Origin: Kappaphycus alvarezii
Taxonomy: Eukaryota > Rhodophyta > Florideophyceae > Gigartinales > Solieriaceae
DNA: 64,000 nucleotides
NCBI GenBank assembly: GCA_002205965.3
Contig: NADL03000590.1
Location: 3,291,001 to 3,355,000 of the forward strand
Direction of reading: 5' to 3'
The position numbers were made by a program, and so were the translations under genes. The notes under the pieces were generated by a model that saw only the letters and a program-made list of their open reading frames with translations, searched no databases and had not been told where the DNA came from. Shown here one piece after another: positions 45,876-57,528 of the stretch. Within the stretch, counting starts at the first letter, position 1. Each line of letters begins with the position of its first letter.

Positions 45876-47097
45876 GTTGGTACAAAGGATGTAAGTTAGG
45901 TATGCGGGTACGAAAACGCTGTTGTGCGTTGAAAGGGAGCTGTTTTATGTACAGATCGTTCGTAGGGAAGATGGATCTGGTCGCCTTCTGATCACAGAGG
46001 GGGTGGGGGGCGGGAGGGGAGGGGGCATCTGCTGCATCTTAAATATGTCTGGAGGAATCTGAGGGGTGCAAAACTGAGCACATCTGGATGGATAGAGATT
46101 TCGACGAGGTCGCAATTGGAACGCTGTTCAGGTGGTGTGGACATGCGCATAGACTCGCAAATATCCTAATTTTTACAAACGGCTGCACGTTCATTGGATA
46201 TAAGATCGAAACGTCCTCCACTTGGATGTTAGTAAGTGGACCGGTTCTGGATCTTTTTAGTATTTTGACGTTTAAACCTCGACCAGCTCCCGTGTGGGAA
46301 TAGTGTAGTAACTTTATGGCATCAGTAAATACCCTCGCCATGAATCCCTATCGCTCACATTGGTCTCTCCGCGTCAAGAAAATTTTCATCTTAAAATTGG
46401 CACGTGTTGACTATTCAGTGGCCGATTTGTTCGGGCACACCCAATAGAGGTATAGAAAAAGCAACTCAGGCTAATCGGGATATTTACAGTAATATTACAG
46501 GATTCAGTAGTGTACGGTAGAGCAAATGCTGCGCTGAATACGGTTTCATTTCATAGGGCTGCCAGCTTTTCAGGTCTACAACGGGGCCTGGGCTTACAGT
46601 CAGGGGCTAGCTGGGTGTACAATGTCAGCCCCCTCCAATGATGCGCGAGGAATTATCAGTACTGTACAGTACAGTACAGTAGGTGCGACAACGAATCACA
46701 CCCGCCGTGGGAAAGTGGCGCAGAAGTGGTTGCTTAAACAGTGCTTAAGAATTACAGTAGATAACATCTGTAAGACAGCGTGTATGAGCTCAACCAATGT
46801 AAAGCCCTTTTTCTTTCAAGCACTGTACTGTGCAGTACAGTCCTGCGCTCCACTTCACATACGTACTGTACAGTACAGAAGGGGTGGGTCAGGTACATAC
46901 ATATTAACACATCTTAATTGCAGGTCTCTCCGGATAGCAATGGCTGCGGGGTACGTTAATAGAGGTGGGGGAATGTCGCTTTGAGGTCGCTATGGGCAAT
47001 GGTCGATGCGCTTGGAGCGCAAGGCGAGCCCCGTGACGCTCTTCTCTCGCCTTGCTGAGGTCTGAACCGGGAAGTAAACCACCGTCAAGGTGCGCTG
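45876..47097. other. Gene-free stretch with GTAC repeats
   Basis: A G-rich tract lies at 45998-46025. TACAGTAC runs lie at 46655-46685 and 46820-46880. No gene recognised. Confidence 0.5.
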
Positions 47098-47814
47098 TCA
47101 ACAACCGCAGCTTTCTCGCGTGAAAAGCCCCGCGTGGCCCTTCGGACTGCTGCAGCGGTGATTCCGGGACTGGGGAGGCTCAACTGAGGGAATGGGCTGA
47201 TAACACGTACTTGGGAGGAGTGCCCACTGCTTAGCGGCCGTACGATTCGGGTGCGTCATAGGGCGCATGGTTTTGGCGTAGCAAAGGTCGGTGCAGAGCG
47301 CATCTGCCACTGTGGTATTGCAACTAGTCATTGCGGGCATTGTGAGCGCGCCCGTTCGGGGATGGTTGAGACATAGAGGAGCGTCGGAGGGGGAAGCCGC
47401 AAGGGCGAAGGAGAGGCCACTGAAGCGGCGCTGGGATCTTTGAGCCGCGGAGGAGGAAAGTTGGTGGCACAGGATTTGCAGTACACGGCGGCTGAGGCAG
47501 GCATAAGCGGGCGTGTGGGAGGAGGATTGGCTGCGAGGAATAGTCAAGGGATCAAGAAGAAAACCGTAACAATGGGGCATCGTTAGTCTAACGGGAATGG
47601 TCCGATTTTCGAATGCAGAGTGGAGTTTGGGACAGCAAAAATTCCATTGTGCGAGTGGAAATTGGATTCTCTGAGGCGGTGTGGAGTGGATCTGCATAGA
47701 GCAGTGTGCTGTGGCGGTTTGAGCGGTTTGCAGTGGGCCGGGCAAAACTTCTTTTGGCGCTTTTGGAATTTCCGTCTGCTGCCAGTCTACAACGAAGAAG
47801 AAACTTGACTTCAT
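47098..47814 (-). CDS. Hypothetical ORF, 238 codons
   Basis: One uninterrupted frame. It has no recognisable domain, is Ser/Pro/Cys/His-rich, and has a short hydrophobic start (MKSSFFFVVDWQQ). Length alone makes it notable in this frameshift-rich window, but the composition is like an antisense or chance frame. Called with low confidence. Confidence 0.2.
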   Translation of the reverse strand: MKSSFFFVVDWQQTEIPKAPKEVLPGPLQTAQTATAHCSMQIHSTPPQRIQFPLAQWNFCCPKLHSAFENRTIPVRLTMPHCYGFLLDPLTIPRSQSSSHTPAYACLSRRVLQILCHQLSSSAAQRSQRRFSGLSFALAASPSDAPLCLNHPRTGALTMPAMTSCNTTVADALCTDLCYAKTMRPMTHPNRTAAKQWALLPSTCYQPIPSVEPPQSRNHRCSSPKGHAGLFTRESCGC

Positions 47815-48334
47815 TGAGTCTACAACGGAAGTCGATGGAACTACAGGTGGTCGGCAAAGCGATGAATTAACAAAGCTTATGTCGAAAAAGTATCCTACAG
47901 TAAGGCTGTAAATCCGCTAGGAAACAGTTCTCTATGGTTGTCAGTGGCACTTTATGTTGAATCAAATGATTGCTGCCCACATCAGAGGCCACGCTGTATG
48001 TGGACCATGGTTGCCGGTCAGGAGTTAACAGTTGCGTTACCTTCCGCGCGAAAAAAAAAGTCATCCGAGAGCAACAGTTCGACATTCGTCCAGAGTCATA
48101 TTAAATCTTCACCGCACCATACGTAAATTTTTGAGTTCTCCACATGTACTTGAAATGTCGCAGATTGGACATCACTCTGCCGGAAGCATATCAGTCAGTC
48201 GACGCGTCACCGTTCGATATCCTCATGTTCTTATCGCCAACCTGCAAACGGAGGTGTTCACGGTGTGGCGCTCCTTTTTGCCTTCCCAATACGTGCCCTC
48301 CCCTTCTGCAGTCATAACGATATACCAGGATCAT
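47815..48334. other. Intergenic, nothing seen
   Basis: Short frames on both strands without recognisable content. Confidence 0.4.
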
Positions 48335-49662
48335 CTATAGTTCAACCTTTGCCACTTTCTCAGCGAGCTCGTCGACATCCAAGTCACCAACAGCCTCTAT
48401 TCCCCGATGTACTTTCTGTCGACTTCCTTTGAAGTTTCTGACCTTGCTGTTTCATTCTCTGCTTCGTCCTCGCTTCCATCTTCATCCTCGTCCTCGTCCT
48501 CATCTTCATCCTCCGCTTCATCGTCGTTGTCATCCAAAGGCCCTAGCTTTTCTCCAAGACAGTCCTCAATTTCATGACACACCTCGCTTGGGATTTCGTT
48601 CCATCTATAATCAGCTTCACATAGTCTCCACCTTTTCAACTGCTTTCGCCAAAGTCAGCGCACCTCTTCCCCCAATTTCGCAGCTGCTTACATTCAATTT
48701 TTCCAGCACAGCAACATTGGAGATGCCCCTTGCCAGCTTCACCGCGCCAGCGCTTCCGATCTCATTATCTTCTGCCGATACAAATCGCAACCGACCTGCA
48801 CCTATCAGCTTGCCCAGCATCTTTGCTCCATCCAACGCAACCTCGTTACCGGAAATATCAAGCACTTTAAGCAGTGGGGCACTTTTCACCAACAGCTTGC
48901 AAATCTTCGCAACTCCATCATCTCCTAACATGTCGTCCCGCAGTACAAGTTCCTCCAAAAGCGGTGCATGACCCAATGCTTTGGCAAGCGCTTCTGCACC
49001 TTCCTCTCCAAATGTGTTATCCGACAAATTCATCTTCCTGATGCTTGAACCCAGGCGTGGCTCCAACGCCTTGCAAATCCTCACGGCGCCCTCACGGCCC
49101 AATCGCAACGAGGAAAACCTAAAGTCCCGCAGAGATGGGCTGTTCTCCACAATCGGCGCTAGCGCTATAGACCCTGTCTCCAACAAGTTATTATGAAAGT
49201 GCAGAACCTTAAGGGCCGTAGGCTTTGTCTCCAACAGTGCGGATGCAATCAGCTCACCGGCATCCGCCGCGAGCCCATTGTTACACAAGTACAGTTCTTC
49301 TAGTTGAGTTTGTCCAGCCAGCAATCCACCAACGGCATGGATACCTTTCGCACCAAGTGCGTTATCGGACAAGTTAATGGCGACCAGATGCTTACAAGAA
49401 TCGAGGGCATCGGCTATTGTAGAAAGCACACGTTTGGCTTCTTCCTCGGGCCTTGAGGCAATGATATCGGCTAGATCGAGCCTGCGAAGCGTGGGTATAG
49501 CGCGTTGAAGCGCATTGGCAGCCACGGCCGCGCTGCCATCGCCGAAAGATTTTCCCGACAATTTAGCGGAACTAACACCAGCGGTGAGAGGGAGCAGAAG
49601 GATCTCAGCCGCGAGGCGGTGAGGGCCTCCCGTGATGATTCATCGAGTTGAAAATGAGTCAT
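48335..49662 (-). CDS. RANGAP1: Ran GTPase-activating protein (RanGAP), frameshifted at both ends
   Basis: Activates Ran GTP hydrolysis for nuclear transport. A 314-codon clean frame (49561-48617) carries leucine-rich repeats of the ribonuclease-inhibitor/RanGAP type: NLSDNALGAKGIHAVGGLLA, ELYLCNNGLAADAGELIASA, VLHFHNNLLETGSIALAPI, MNLSDNTFGEEGAEALAKAL, VLDISGNEVALDGAKMLGKL and LNVSSCEIGGRGALTLAKAV. The C-terminal tail is highly acidic (Asp/Glu runs, about 48540-48460), as in yeast Rna1, and ends GDLDVDELAEKVAKVEL at TAG 48335-48337. The N-terminus MTHFQLDESSREALTA (49662) joins the LRR part after a one-base insertion near 49612. Other shifts lie near 48620 and 48400. No plant WPP domain or vertebrate SUMO-target domain is visible. 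The catalytic Arg was not located with certainty. Confidence 0.9.
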
Positions 49663-50692
49663 TTGGAAGTTTACCGTGCGAAGGTGGAGGTACCTATTCG
49701 CAACGATGGCAAGTAGCGATCGCCGATTTACAACTTTAAGCGACTCACCGAGGATCTGCAGTACGCGCCGCTGCGTTGAAACGTTATGTTTTTGAAAGAA
49801 TGAACATTACTATATTGTACAGTACAGTACAGCATCAGTTCATGCTCCAGTACAGTACTGTACCGTATGCACGGATAATGTGCACAGTACTGCAGTGTAC
49901 TGTACTGTCAGTACACAACAATGCTGTACAGTTCGGCCTGTACAGTTCGGTCTGTACAGTTCGGTCTGTACAGTACGTCTTACGGCAATGTTTCTCCAAC
50001 TCCAATCCGTGTTCAACTCAGATCCGGCTTTGCGTATAGAACTGTACAGCCTGTACTGTATAGGGACACTTATCGCCCTGTTGCCCTTAAAGTAGTACCG
50101 TGTTGTACCGTGCCCACGAAAGCAATTGCCGTACTGTAGACTCAATCCTGAATTAGCCACTGCATTACTGCACATTTTAGGGTGTACAGTACAGTAAAAT
50201 TGTGAGTATACTGTACTGTACTGTACTGTACTGTACAGTACTGTTGAAATACAGGATACACATAATTTATTTATGTTCTATTTGCAGCCTGTACAGTAGT
50301 TTATAATTTTCGAGCCCTTAAACAACTGTGACAGCCCCCAGAGCGGTTGTTTTGGGGGTATTCCAGCGTTACCATTTGAAATATTCCCAAATATTTTCAA
50401 ACCGCTTACCTGTACAATGTTTTACTGGGGGCAGGGGCCAGCAAGGTTCACGCCCATTTGCGCGGAAATGGTACTGTCCCGGACACAGATAATGGAACTG
50501 TGTCGCCATGGTAACACATCACAACTCGCCGGGTTTGTACCCCGGTTTTTTGTGAGGGGCGTACAGACATCAAGTGTGTACACTGTACAGTACTGTACAG
50601 TAGTAAGTCCAATCGCTTAGTAGGGTGCACTGTTCTAGGACCTCAGGGGATTGGAAAATTGTCACTAGTGGACTGTTCGCGCTTACAGCATC
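49663..50692. repeat. Largest TACAGTAC/GTACTGTAC cluster
   Basis: Repeats at 49813-49990 (including three tandem GTACAGTTCGGTCT-type units at 49925-49970), 50050-50062, 50190-50245 (seven near-consecutive CTGTA units, then the reverse phase) and 50570-50610. It fills the gap between the RanGAP start and the first Met of the long retroelement copy C4. Confidence 0.85.
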
Positions 50693-53600
50693 ATGGCACA
50701 GGCCGTAGGCAAGAAGAATACTTTTACTCTCGAACATCGGCCTTCGAGTGACAACGGCATTTACTGGCTCTCAACACGCACTTGAAAAGGCCCCAACCCA
50801 CCCGGGAACTACCTACTCCCGGTCAATGTATCCTCTGCAGCAGGCCCCAGCCGCAACTCCAGACTGTCGCAAACTTGCTGGCCCATCTGCGCACGACGCA
50901 CACGCCACAATCCCGACACGGTCCGCCCCGCTGCCATGAGATCCACAAACTGCAGAAAAGTCTAGCTCAAATCGGATACTGGTACTGTGCCTGTCATCAC
51001 AAATACCTCGGCTCCAAAGTAACGGTCCGGATCCGCAAGGACTGTACTCCTTCTCGTACGTCCGCTGCCCTCAGTGTACCGTAGACACAAGGCCAAGGCA
51101 GTACGCTCCGTTGCACAAGTCGCAGTTGCAGGCGGATGAACCGCCAGTCTTCGGTCCCGGTCCCACGCCCGATCGCCGACGATCAACCGCCGCGACCCGC
51201 ACACACGACTGGACACGCGTCAGATCAGCAACCCTCACCAGGGCATGCTCCGCTCCACGCACAACCCCTGCCCCGCCATGAGGACATCTTTACGACCCAC
51301 ATTCCTGTGTTGTCTCATATCCCTACACGATTCCGATCAGCACTGAGTGACTCCCTGTCGGTCGCCATGCATGACGCAGCGTGGGCTTGTGCACACGGAC
51401 ATAATGATGCGGAAGAGAAGCTCTCTAAAGTTTTTCTTTTCCCTTCAGTGATGCTTTCCAATACTTCACCTTCCTCAGGTACTACCGGTTCGAACGTCGA
51501 AACGCAAGTCCAATCAACCAGTGACTTAATCAGAGAACGGCTCGAATTGTGGAATGCAGGACAGTTCCAAACCTTATGGCAGAACGCACTTCAACAAGCG
51601 ACCTCCCGAACAAAACGAACTTTAACGCCCCAGGAACAGAAACAGGCCAACATTCGTCGTGCCATGAGACTCGCCCGCGAAGGAGCATATGGGAAAGCTG
51701 CACAGGCATTAGGATCTCTAGGGGTGTTACCGGCCACTAAATCGGTGTCTGACGCCCTCCGAGCTAAACATCCTCAATCCCCCGGGAGGATGAGGAACAC
51801 TTTGAACCGCCTTCCGCACCCCCCGATATCTCAGCGATCACAAAGGATGAGGTTTTGCGGGCAGTTCGCTCTTTCAAACCCGGTTCAGCCCCGGGGGATC
51901 CGGACTTCGCCCCTCTCACGTCGAAGAGCTTCTACGGACACCCACATCTTCCTCGCAGGGGAAATTCTTGGATTCATTAACAGAACTTCTGAACGTCCTG
52001 GCTTCCGGAAAAGCTCCTACTGCCCTCGCCCCGTGGATTGCTGGAGCCCCACTCACACCACTTGCGAAGAAAGACATGACTCCGCGCCCCATTGCAGTGG
52101 GAGAGACTTTGCGACGGTTAGTTAGTAGCTGCCTTGCTACTCGGGTCAATGAAAAGGCCTCCACCTACTTCCAGCCTCTTCAGGTTGGTATCGCCACAAA
52201 GTCAGGAACAGATGCAGTAGTTCACGGTGTTCGACGCATCGTGAACAAGTTCGGTACACGCCTGAATATGCGCTCTTGTCGGTCGACCTGAAGAATGCGT
52301 TCAACCTGTGCAGCCGTGCTTCCTTTTTTAACGCAGTCCGGAACCTCTTTCCTCAGCTGCTCCCTTGGGTACTGTATTGCTACAACCAACGATCCAGCGT
52401 TCCTCTGGACGGGATTCGAGACTATACGGAGTGTTGTGGGTACTCAGCAAGGAGACCCGCTCAGCGGATTGCTTTTCGCTCTCGTACTCCACCCCATCGC
52501 CCTAAAGATCAAAGAGCTATTGTCGGGATCCCCCGACGAGGACACAGGGTTAGACACACTGCTTTTGGAGCTTTGGTATCACGACGATGGCTACATTGTA
52601 GCCAAACACGAGGATATACTCAAGGTAATCGAGGTTCTGTCTTCTCCCGAGGCCAAACGTCGTGGTCTCCATCTGGCAGTCTCGAAATGCAAAGTATGGT
52701 GGCCCACCGCCCCCTCCGCGTCGGTTCAGTCCGCATACCCCTGTGATATGCGGCAGGAATACAGTACTGGTACTTCGGTTTTGAACGCGCCAATCGGCTC
52801 CCAAACGTTCATGGAACAATACTTCCTGGACCATGTATACTCCCTTGAGCCTTTACTTAACGCTGTCATGGAAATCGAGGACGCGCACGCTTCATTCCAA
52901 CTACTGCGCAACTGCTTTGGGGTTTGCAAAGTGGGATACCTCTTGCGAGTTGTGCCGCCCTCTGTACGCGGAAAGGGGCCGAATACTTCGACAGCTTAAT
53001 CGAGAGGTGCTGCCGCACTTTAGCGGGTGGAATGCTAGACAACTGTATATTCAAGGAGCTGCAACTGCCCATTAAGGCACTACAGGAGAAGAAGCCGACC
53101 TTGGGAATCGGCCTCTCCTCCGCGCGAGATGTCGCCGCCGCTTCGTTTCTTGCGTCCAGCGCCGCGACGCAGCAGTTATGCGAGAAGTCTTTGCCGTCCT
53201 GTGTTCAAGACCTGACGCAGTACGAGGATGCTACAGCCGCCTTTACCGCATGGAGCGCCTCTTGTCGACCCTCAGAACGAATTCCGTTTAGCAATTTCTG
53301 CTCATCCAACCCACCATCGCAGAAGAAGCTAACAGATGCAATTCATATGGCTGTGCAAGAGGCCTTGCCGCTCGGAAACATCCGCACCCGCGCCTTCCGC
53401 GCTAGCATGTCCCTCCCCGGTGCCAAAGGCTGGGTCTACTGTGCACCTTGCCCTGGATTGAGGACGCACATCAAGAGCAAAGACTTTTCCGTGTGGTTCC
53501 AGTACTTTTGCCAAACCCCCTTATTCGCCCCAGGTACCCCTTGCCCCAAAGCAGGATGCCATGAAATGCTGGATATCTACGGGGACCACTTGCTACATTG

Positions 53601-54265
53601 TCGCTTTGGCTGCGAGCGGAATACTCGCCATAACAACCAGGTGACTTTACTGGGGAACGACCTTGCAAGAGCCGCCCGACGTCCATTCATCGAACCTCGT
53701 CTACACTACCAAAACAGGACGAGGCCGGATATCAGGGCGATGGGAGCCGCCGGTGGCACGGATTACTTCGACGTAACCTTTGTCAACCCGCTCGCTCCCT
53801 CCCACGCAAGAGCCAGGGCTTTCAACCCACTCACAAGCCTCAACGCAGCTCACGCAGAGAAGCAGCGGAAATACCAAGGGTTCCTTGCTGAGCTGCCTGG
53901 GAGAAACAGGCTGGTTCCTGTCCCCATCTCAACGCTTGGAGGATGGCATCCGGCGGCGTTCTCCGTCGTCAAGGAACTCGCGAGAACCGTTGCCACCCGC
54001 GCAATGGAACGGTTTTCGAAGGTTAGAGCCATTCTTTTACAGCGGCACTCCGCTTTGACAGTAACCTCCAATGCCGCTTGTTTGCTGGCTGGCCTCCCTT
54101 CCACCTTCTGGTAGATTGGAGTGCCATCCACAGCTTTCGACGCATCGTACGGTTTCGCAATTGGCTTGACAATGATACGATATCTACGCTTCGGTACAAA
54201 TTTACTGGATACCAACCCACATATCCACCACAGTAAATTAACCCCCCAATTCATTTTTAGTGTGT
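50693..54265 (+). mobile_element. Near-full-length non-LTR retroelement (copy C4): zinc finger - RT - CCHC - endonuclease
   Basis: First Met 50693, stop TAG 54112-54114, then a 3' UTR with CAGTAAATTAACCCCCC near 54232. An N-terminal C2H2 finger, QCILCSRPQPQ...LLAHLRTTH, lies at 50824-50900. A conserved pre-RT domain follows (THIPVLSHIPTRFRSALSD at about 51298). RT motifs: APTALAPWIAGAPL (about 52015), RPIAVGETLRRLVSSCL (about 52087), LLSVDLKNAFN with the first catalytic Asp (about 52285), GTQQGDPLSGLLFALVL (about 52440) and the active-site box WYHDDGYIVA at 52574-52603. After RT come the zinc-binding CPKAGCHEMLDIYGDHLLHC (about 53538-53600) and a restriction-like endonuclease signature RPDIRAMG...YFDVTFVNPL (about 53720-53795). 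This is the order of early-branching non-LTR elements (R2/CRE/NeSL-like). Five or more frameshifts are present, but all catalytic Asp residues remain. Confidence 0.85.
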
Positions 54266-54440
54266 CTAGAGAAGACATCTGGCAACGTTGGCCCAAACAG
54301 CACTGCGCTGCACTTCTTATGCACTGTTTCCCATACTTCCCGCCAAACGTTTACACACAACCTCCCACCCTCTGAAGTCGCACGACCACTCGGTGGTCGC
54401 CGTTGCAACAAAGCTCGCGTGTCAATCAGAAATCCCTTAT

Positions 54441-56002
54441 ATGGTCAGTTTAAGTGCAAGTGGCCAAACCAGCCAAACAAGCAATGCTGCTGCTGGGACT
54501 GAGAGTGCCAGTCCAGTGGGAATCGATGAGAAAGGCATCAATCTTCTCGTAAGTTTCGCAGATCCCAAGATTCTAGCCCCACCCCGTGATGATGAAAGAT
54601 TGTTTTGGTTATCCATACTACCATTGTCGCAAGTCCTTTTGAGAATTCTAGTCGCGCATGGGTCGTTGTTTTCAGGTACAGTGAAAGAAGTATTCGAGAA
54701 GGAATTGCAAACTACGTTTACAGATGTGGTGGGGCCTACGGATGAAGAACGAGTGAGGAAGATCAAGGCGGAAACTCGTTTTAACTATCGAGACATGAGA
54801 TTTGTGGAGTATCACGTCATTTATCTTTGCTGTTGAAGGTTGGGGAAAGGGAGCCATCTTGAGCAGTCTATTAAGCGACGTGCATACTGATTTGGACCAG
54901 CATCAGAAAGATTCCAGGAAGAGTCAAAAACGATGTGCCCCCAGCGAGCAAAGCAAACGAAGATCGGTATTTCGATGGATACCCACCGCGCAAAGCTTTT
55001 CGATCGACTTGAGAGTGTTGCCCGTCCTTTTCTTTCCATTGGGAGTACCGCGTCTGCCTTCGATTTACCGATACTTCACATTGTAACGACATTGGGTTGC
55101 TTTGTGCTCTCCGCACATATGGCAGCATGGGCAGAGTCGGTGAGAATTGATTTCTCGGGAAGATTCGGTAGGCAGCTTTTACAAGACTGTATTTGAGAAA
55201 TAGCCCAAGACCTTGTCAGGAGGGAGCCCATATTTTTACTTCAGAATGTGTATCGCATTCAAAACGTGACGCCGAGATCCGGCATGTCAATGGACAGCGA
55301 CAGCAACATTGTGAATGAGGTTATGGCGTTTGTCAAGGTCAGATGTGAGCTGGTGTTACCATCGCAGGTCCTAGAATCCACTAACACTCTCACAGAGCTT
55401 AGCACTGAGGTGTTAAGAGAGAGACGGTCTTATTCAGGGGAGCAAAAGATGGAAGAAATTCAGGGAAAATGCTGAGTTTGTTGATATATCCGGAACCAAA
55501 GGCTTGCCATCTTCCTTAATGCATATATTGCAGCTTTTGCTACCCTTCTCCAGCTTTGACTCGGCAGTGAAGAGGGTGCAGCATGATTTCACAGAGATGA
55601 TGTCCAACAGCAGGAGGGTGAGGACATAGCAAAACTTCATTCCAAATTGCAACGTAACAACAACAAGTGGTTGTTCTGGAACAATAAGTACGCGGCATAC
55701 ACAGATATCGGAACCGTCTATTGCAGCTTGCAAGGGCATGCGGGATTTGCTCGAAAGCTGTGGCGAGATATGGCCGTACTCGCTGATTGCTTGCGTGCTT
55801 TTTATAACCATGACTTTGACGATACCGCCCGGTGGAACAAATTAATGGAGAAGGGCCGCGCGAAACTTCTCTGATGGAAATTATTGAGGCTTCCGACAAG
55901 GTAGCTCCAGTCCTTCGGGGTGTGAAGTTTTTCTGTCAGAGATTTGTTGAGGACCTTTTCGCGCACATCACGTTATATCCCTGCCGACATGATCCAACCT
56001 GA
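54441..56002 (+). CDS. Unrecognised helical protein, frameshifted
   Basis: Not recognised. Coding-like blocks succeed each other on the plus strand. They include NLLVSFADPKILAPPRDDER, LFWLSILPLSQVLLRILVAH, GTVKEVFEKELQTTFTDVVG (54530-54740), KLFDRLESVARPFLSIGSTA, FDLPILHIVTTLGCFVLSAH (54990-55130), NIVNEVMAFVKVRCELVLPS (55310), SSLMHILQLLLPFSSFDSAV (55510), KWLFWNNKYAAYTDIGTVYC (55670), FARKLWRDMAVLADCLRAFY (55748) and VKFFCQRFVEDLFAHITLYP (55923). It is mostly alpha-helical with hydrophobic helices and no catalytic motif, like a large trafficking or scaffold subunit. At least six frame changes or introns. The end at TGA 56000 is the last coding-like frame. It begins just after retroelement C4. 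Confidence 0.45.
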
Positions 56003-56435
56003 CAAAAGGGATGAGGCCATGTCTGAGTCAGCACAACGCCTACCATTATGTTGGCCTCCCACACACCTCCTCCCTTGTGTCAGCCAGCCTACAGATCCTC
56101 TGCTGTGTGTTGGCCTCCAACACTTTTCATTGTGTTAACCAGCTGAACGACCCCTGCCATTTGTCGCATTCCCAATACAACACTCAAATTGTGCTAGCTA
56201 GCCGACACGACTTGCCATTTTGTTACACATCCGACGTATCACATCAATTTGTTACCCATCCGACACATGAGCAGTATATTAACACCTCGGCGAAGAGCCG
56301 TCGCATATCCTCCCCCCGGGTGGCCTTTCAAAATTGGTGTCAACCTCATTCATAACTGGAGATAGTATCTCCATTGTCTCACTTTTGACAAACAACACGA
56401 TTGTGTCACCAGCCCGACACATCTTTCCAAGGTTT
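56003..56435. repeat. Degenerate ~29-bp tandem array with GACAC / TGTGT motif
   Basis: About eight imperfect units of 26-30 bp at 56031-56275. Each runs roughly GACAC, ten variable bases, CATTTTGTTA and CCATCC (examples start at about 56203 and 56232). A separate unit, ATTGTGTCACCAGCCCGACA, lies at about 56400. The motif is shared with the array at 59.15-59.31 kb on the other side of the recombinase gene. Confidence 0.7.
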
Positions 56436-57528
56436 TTCAGTCACCGCCGAATTTCACTCTCATTCAACGGCTCAAATTGAAATTTCAGAAGGCTTCAATG
56501 TTGTGCCGGAACACTACGGTACACTGCCATTGTCTTGCAAACATCTGCCTTCCCTCCTACCCACATAACATCTCTTTTCCTTCTTTATAATATGTTTTCG
56601 ATACTCCTAATCCAGACCTAGATGAAGCTTTCACCCATCACGTCCTGCACAACTCGCAAACGGTTGAACATCACAGAAAAAAGAAACCTCTGATAAAAAG
56701 TCATTTCAAGTGTTATGTTCGAGCGAGATCGACTTCTGCAGCAATAAACATGCTCCGACAAAGTTAACAAGCGGGGACTGGAAACGATTTGCACAAATTT
56801 TCATCGGGATGACTGATAGATGGAACGCGGTGCACGAATTGATTTGGGGTTCGTGACTGAAAACAGAAGCACATATCACGTCCGTAGTGTCAATCCTGTC
56901 TCAACGACGGGTTTCGTGAGCGTGTACCGGGACTTTGGTGACGTACTTTGTGGAAACTACTGTATTGGATTGTACAGAACGTGCTGGTACAGCATCGCGA
57001 AAGTGATGCTATTGTTCCCGCCCCTCCATGCTATTTTGTAGACCGTTACATTGACTCAGAACTTTGGCAGGACGGGGAAGACGAAAATATGCAACATATT
57101 CTGTTTCAACTGTGTCCCTCGCAGTGATGAACAGAAATCAAGATGACACCGGATCTCAGCTATTCTCCCCATCTTGCAACCCGTTTGTTGGCTCTTACAT
57201 GCTTCTTAGCTCGAAATCGTAACGTCGTCTGGACTGGATGTTTCAATAAATTTTCTCTTCAAGTCCATTGTACTCCTCGGAGACAAGTTTCCTATCATGA
57301 TATTTGTATTTCATAGCAGATATCCTCGCCTTCTCAGGCCAACATTTCAGTGGACAACCAAATTCAGTCCCGAGCATCCGTAATTCCAATACTCAATGAT
57401 CTCACGCCAGTTCCTTACTCTAGGTATGAAGTGCATTTGGATGTAATTTCATCCTCAGTCCCGCCAAGCCCAATTAGTCTTCCACCACATACGTCATTCC
57501 CCCCGCCGACGGTCCCCGTCTGATGACT
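56436..57528. other. Gene-free stretch inside the recombinase element
   Basis: No recognised gene. The short frame at 56820-57041 (+) has no content. Confidence 0.4.

Noticed and set aside
47098-47814. Strong call for a 238-codon gene
   Set aside because: Kept only as a low-confidence ORF because composition and lack of motifs fit a chance frame.
50190-54265. Retroelement C4 inserted specifically into GTAC repeats
   Set aside because: The 5' side abuts a GTAC cluster, but the 3' flank and the flanks of C2 and C3 do not, so specificity is not supported here.
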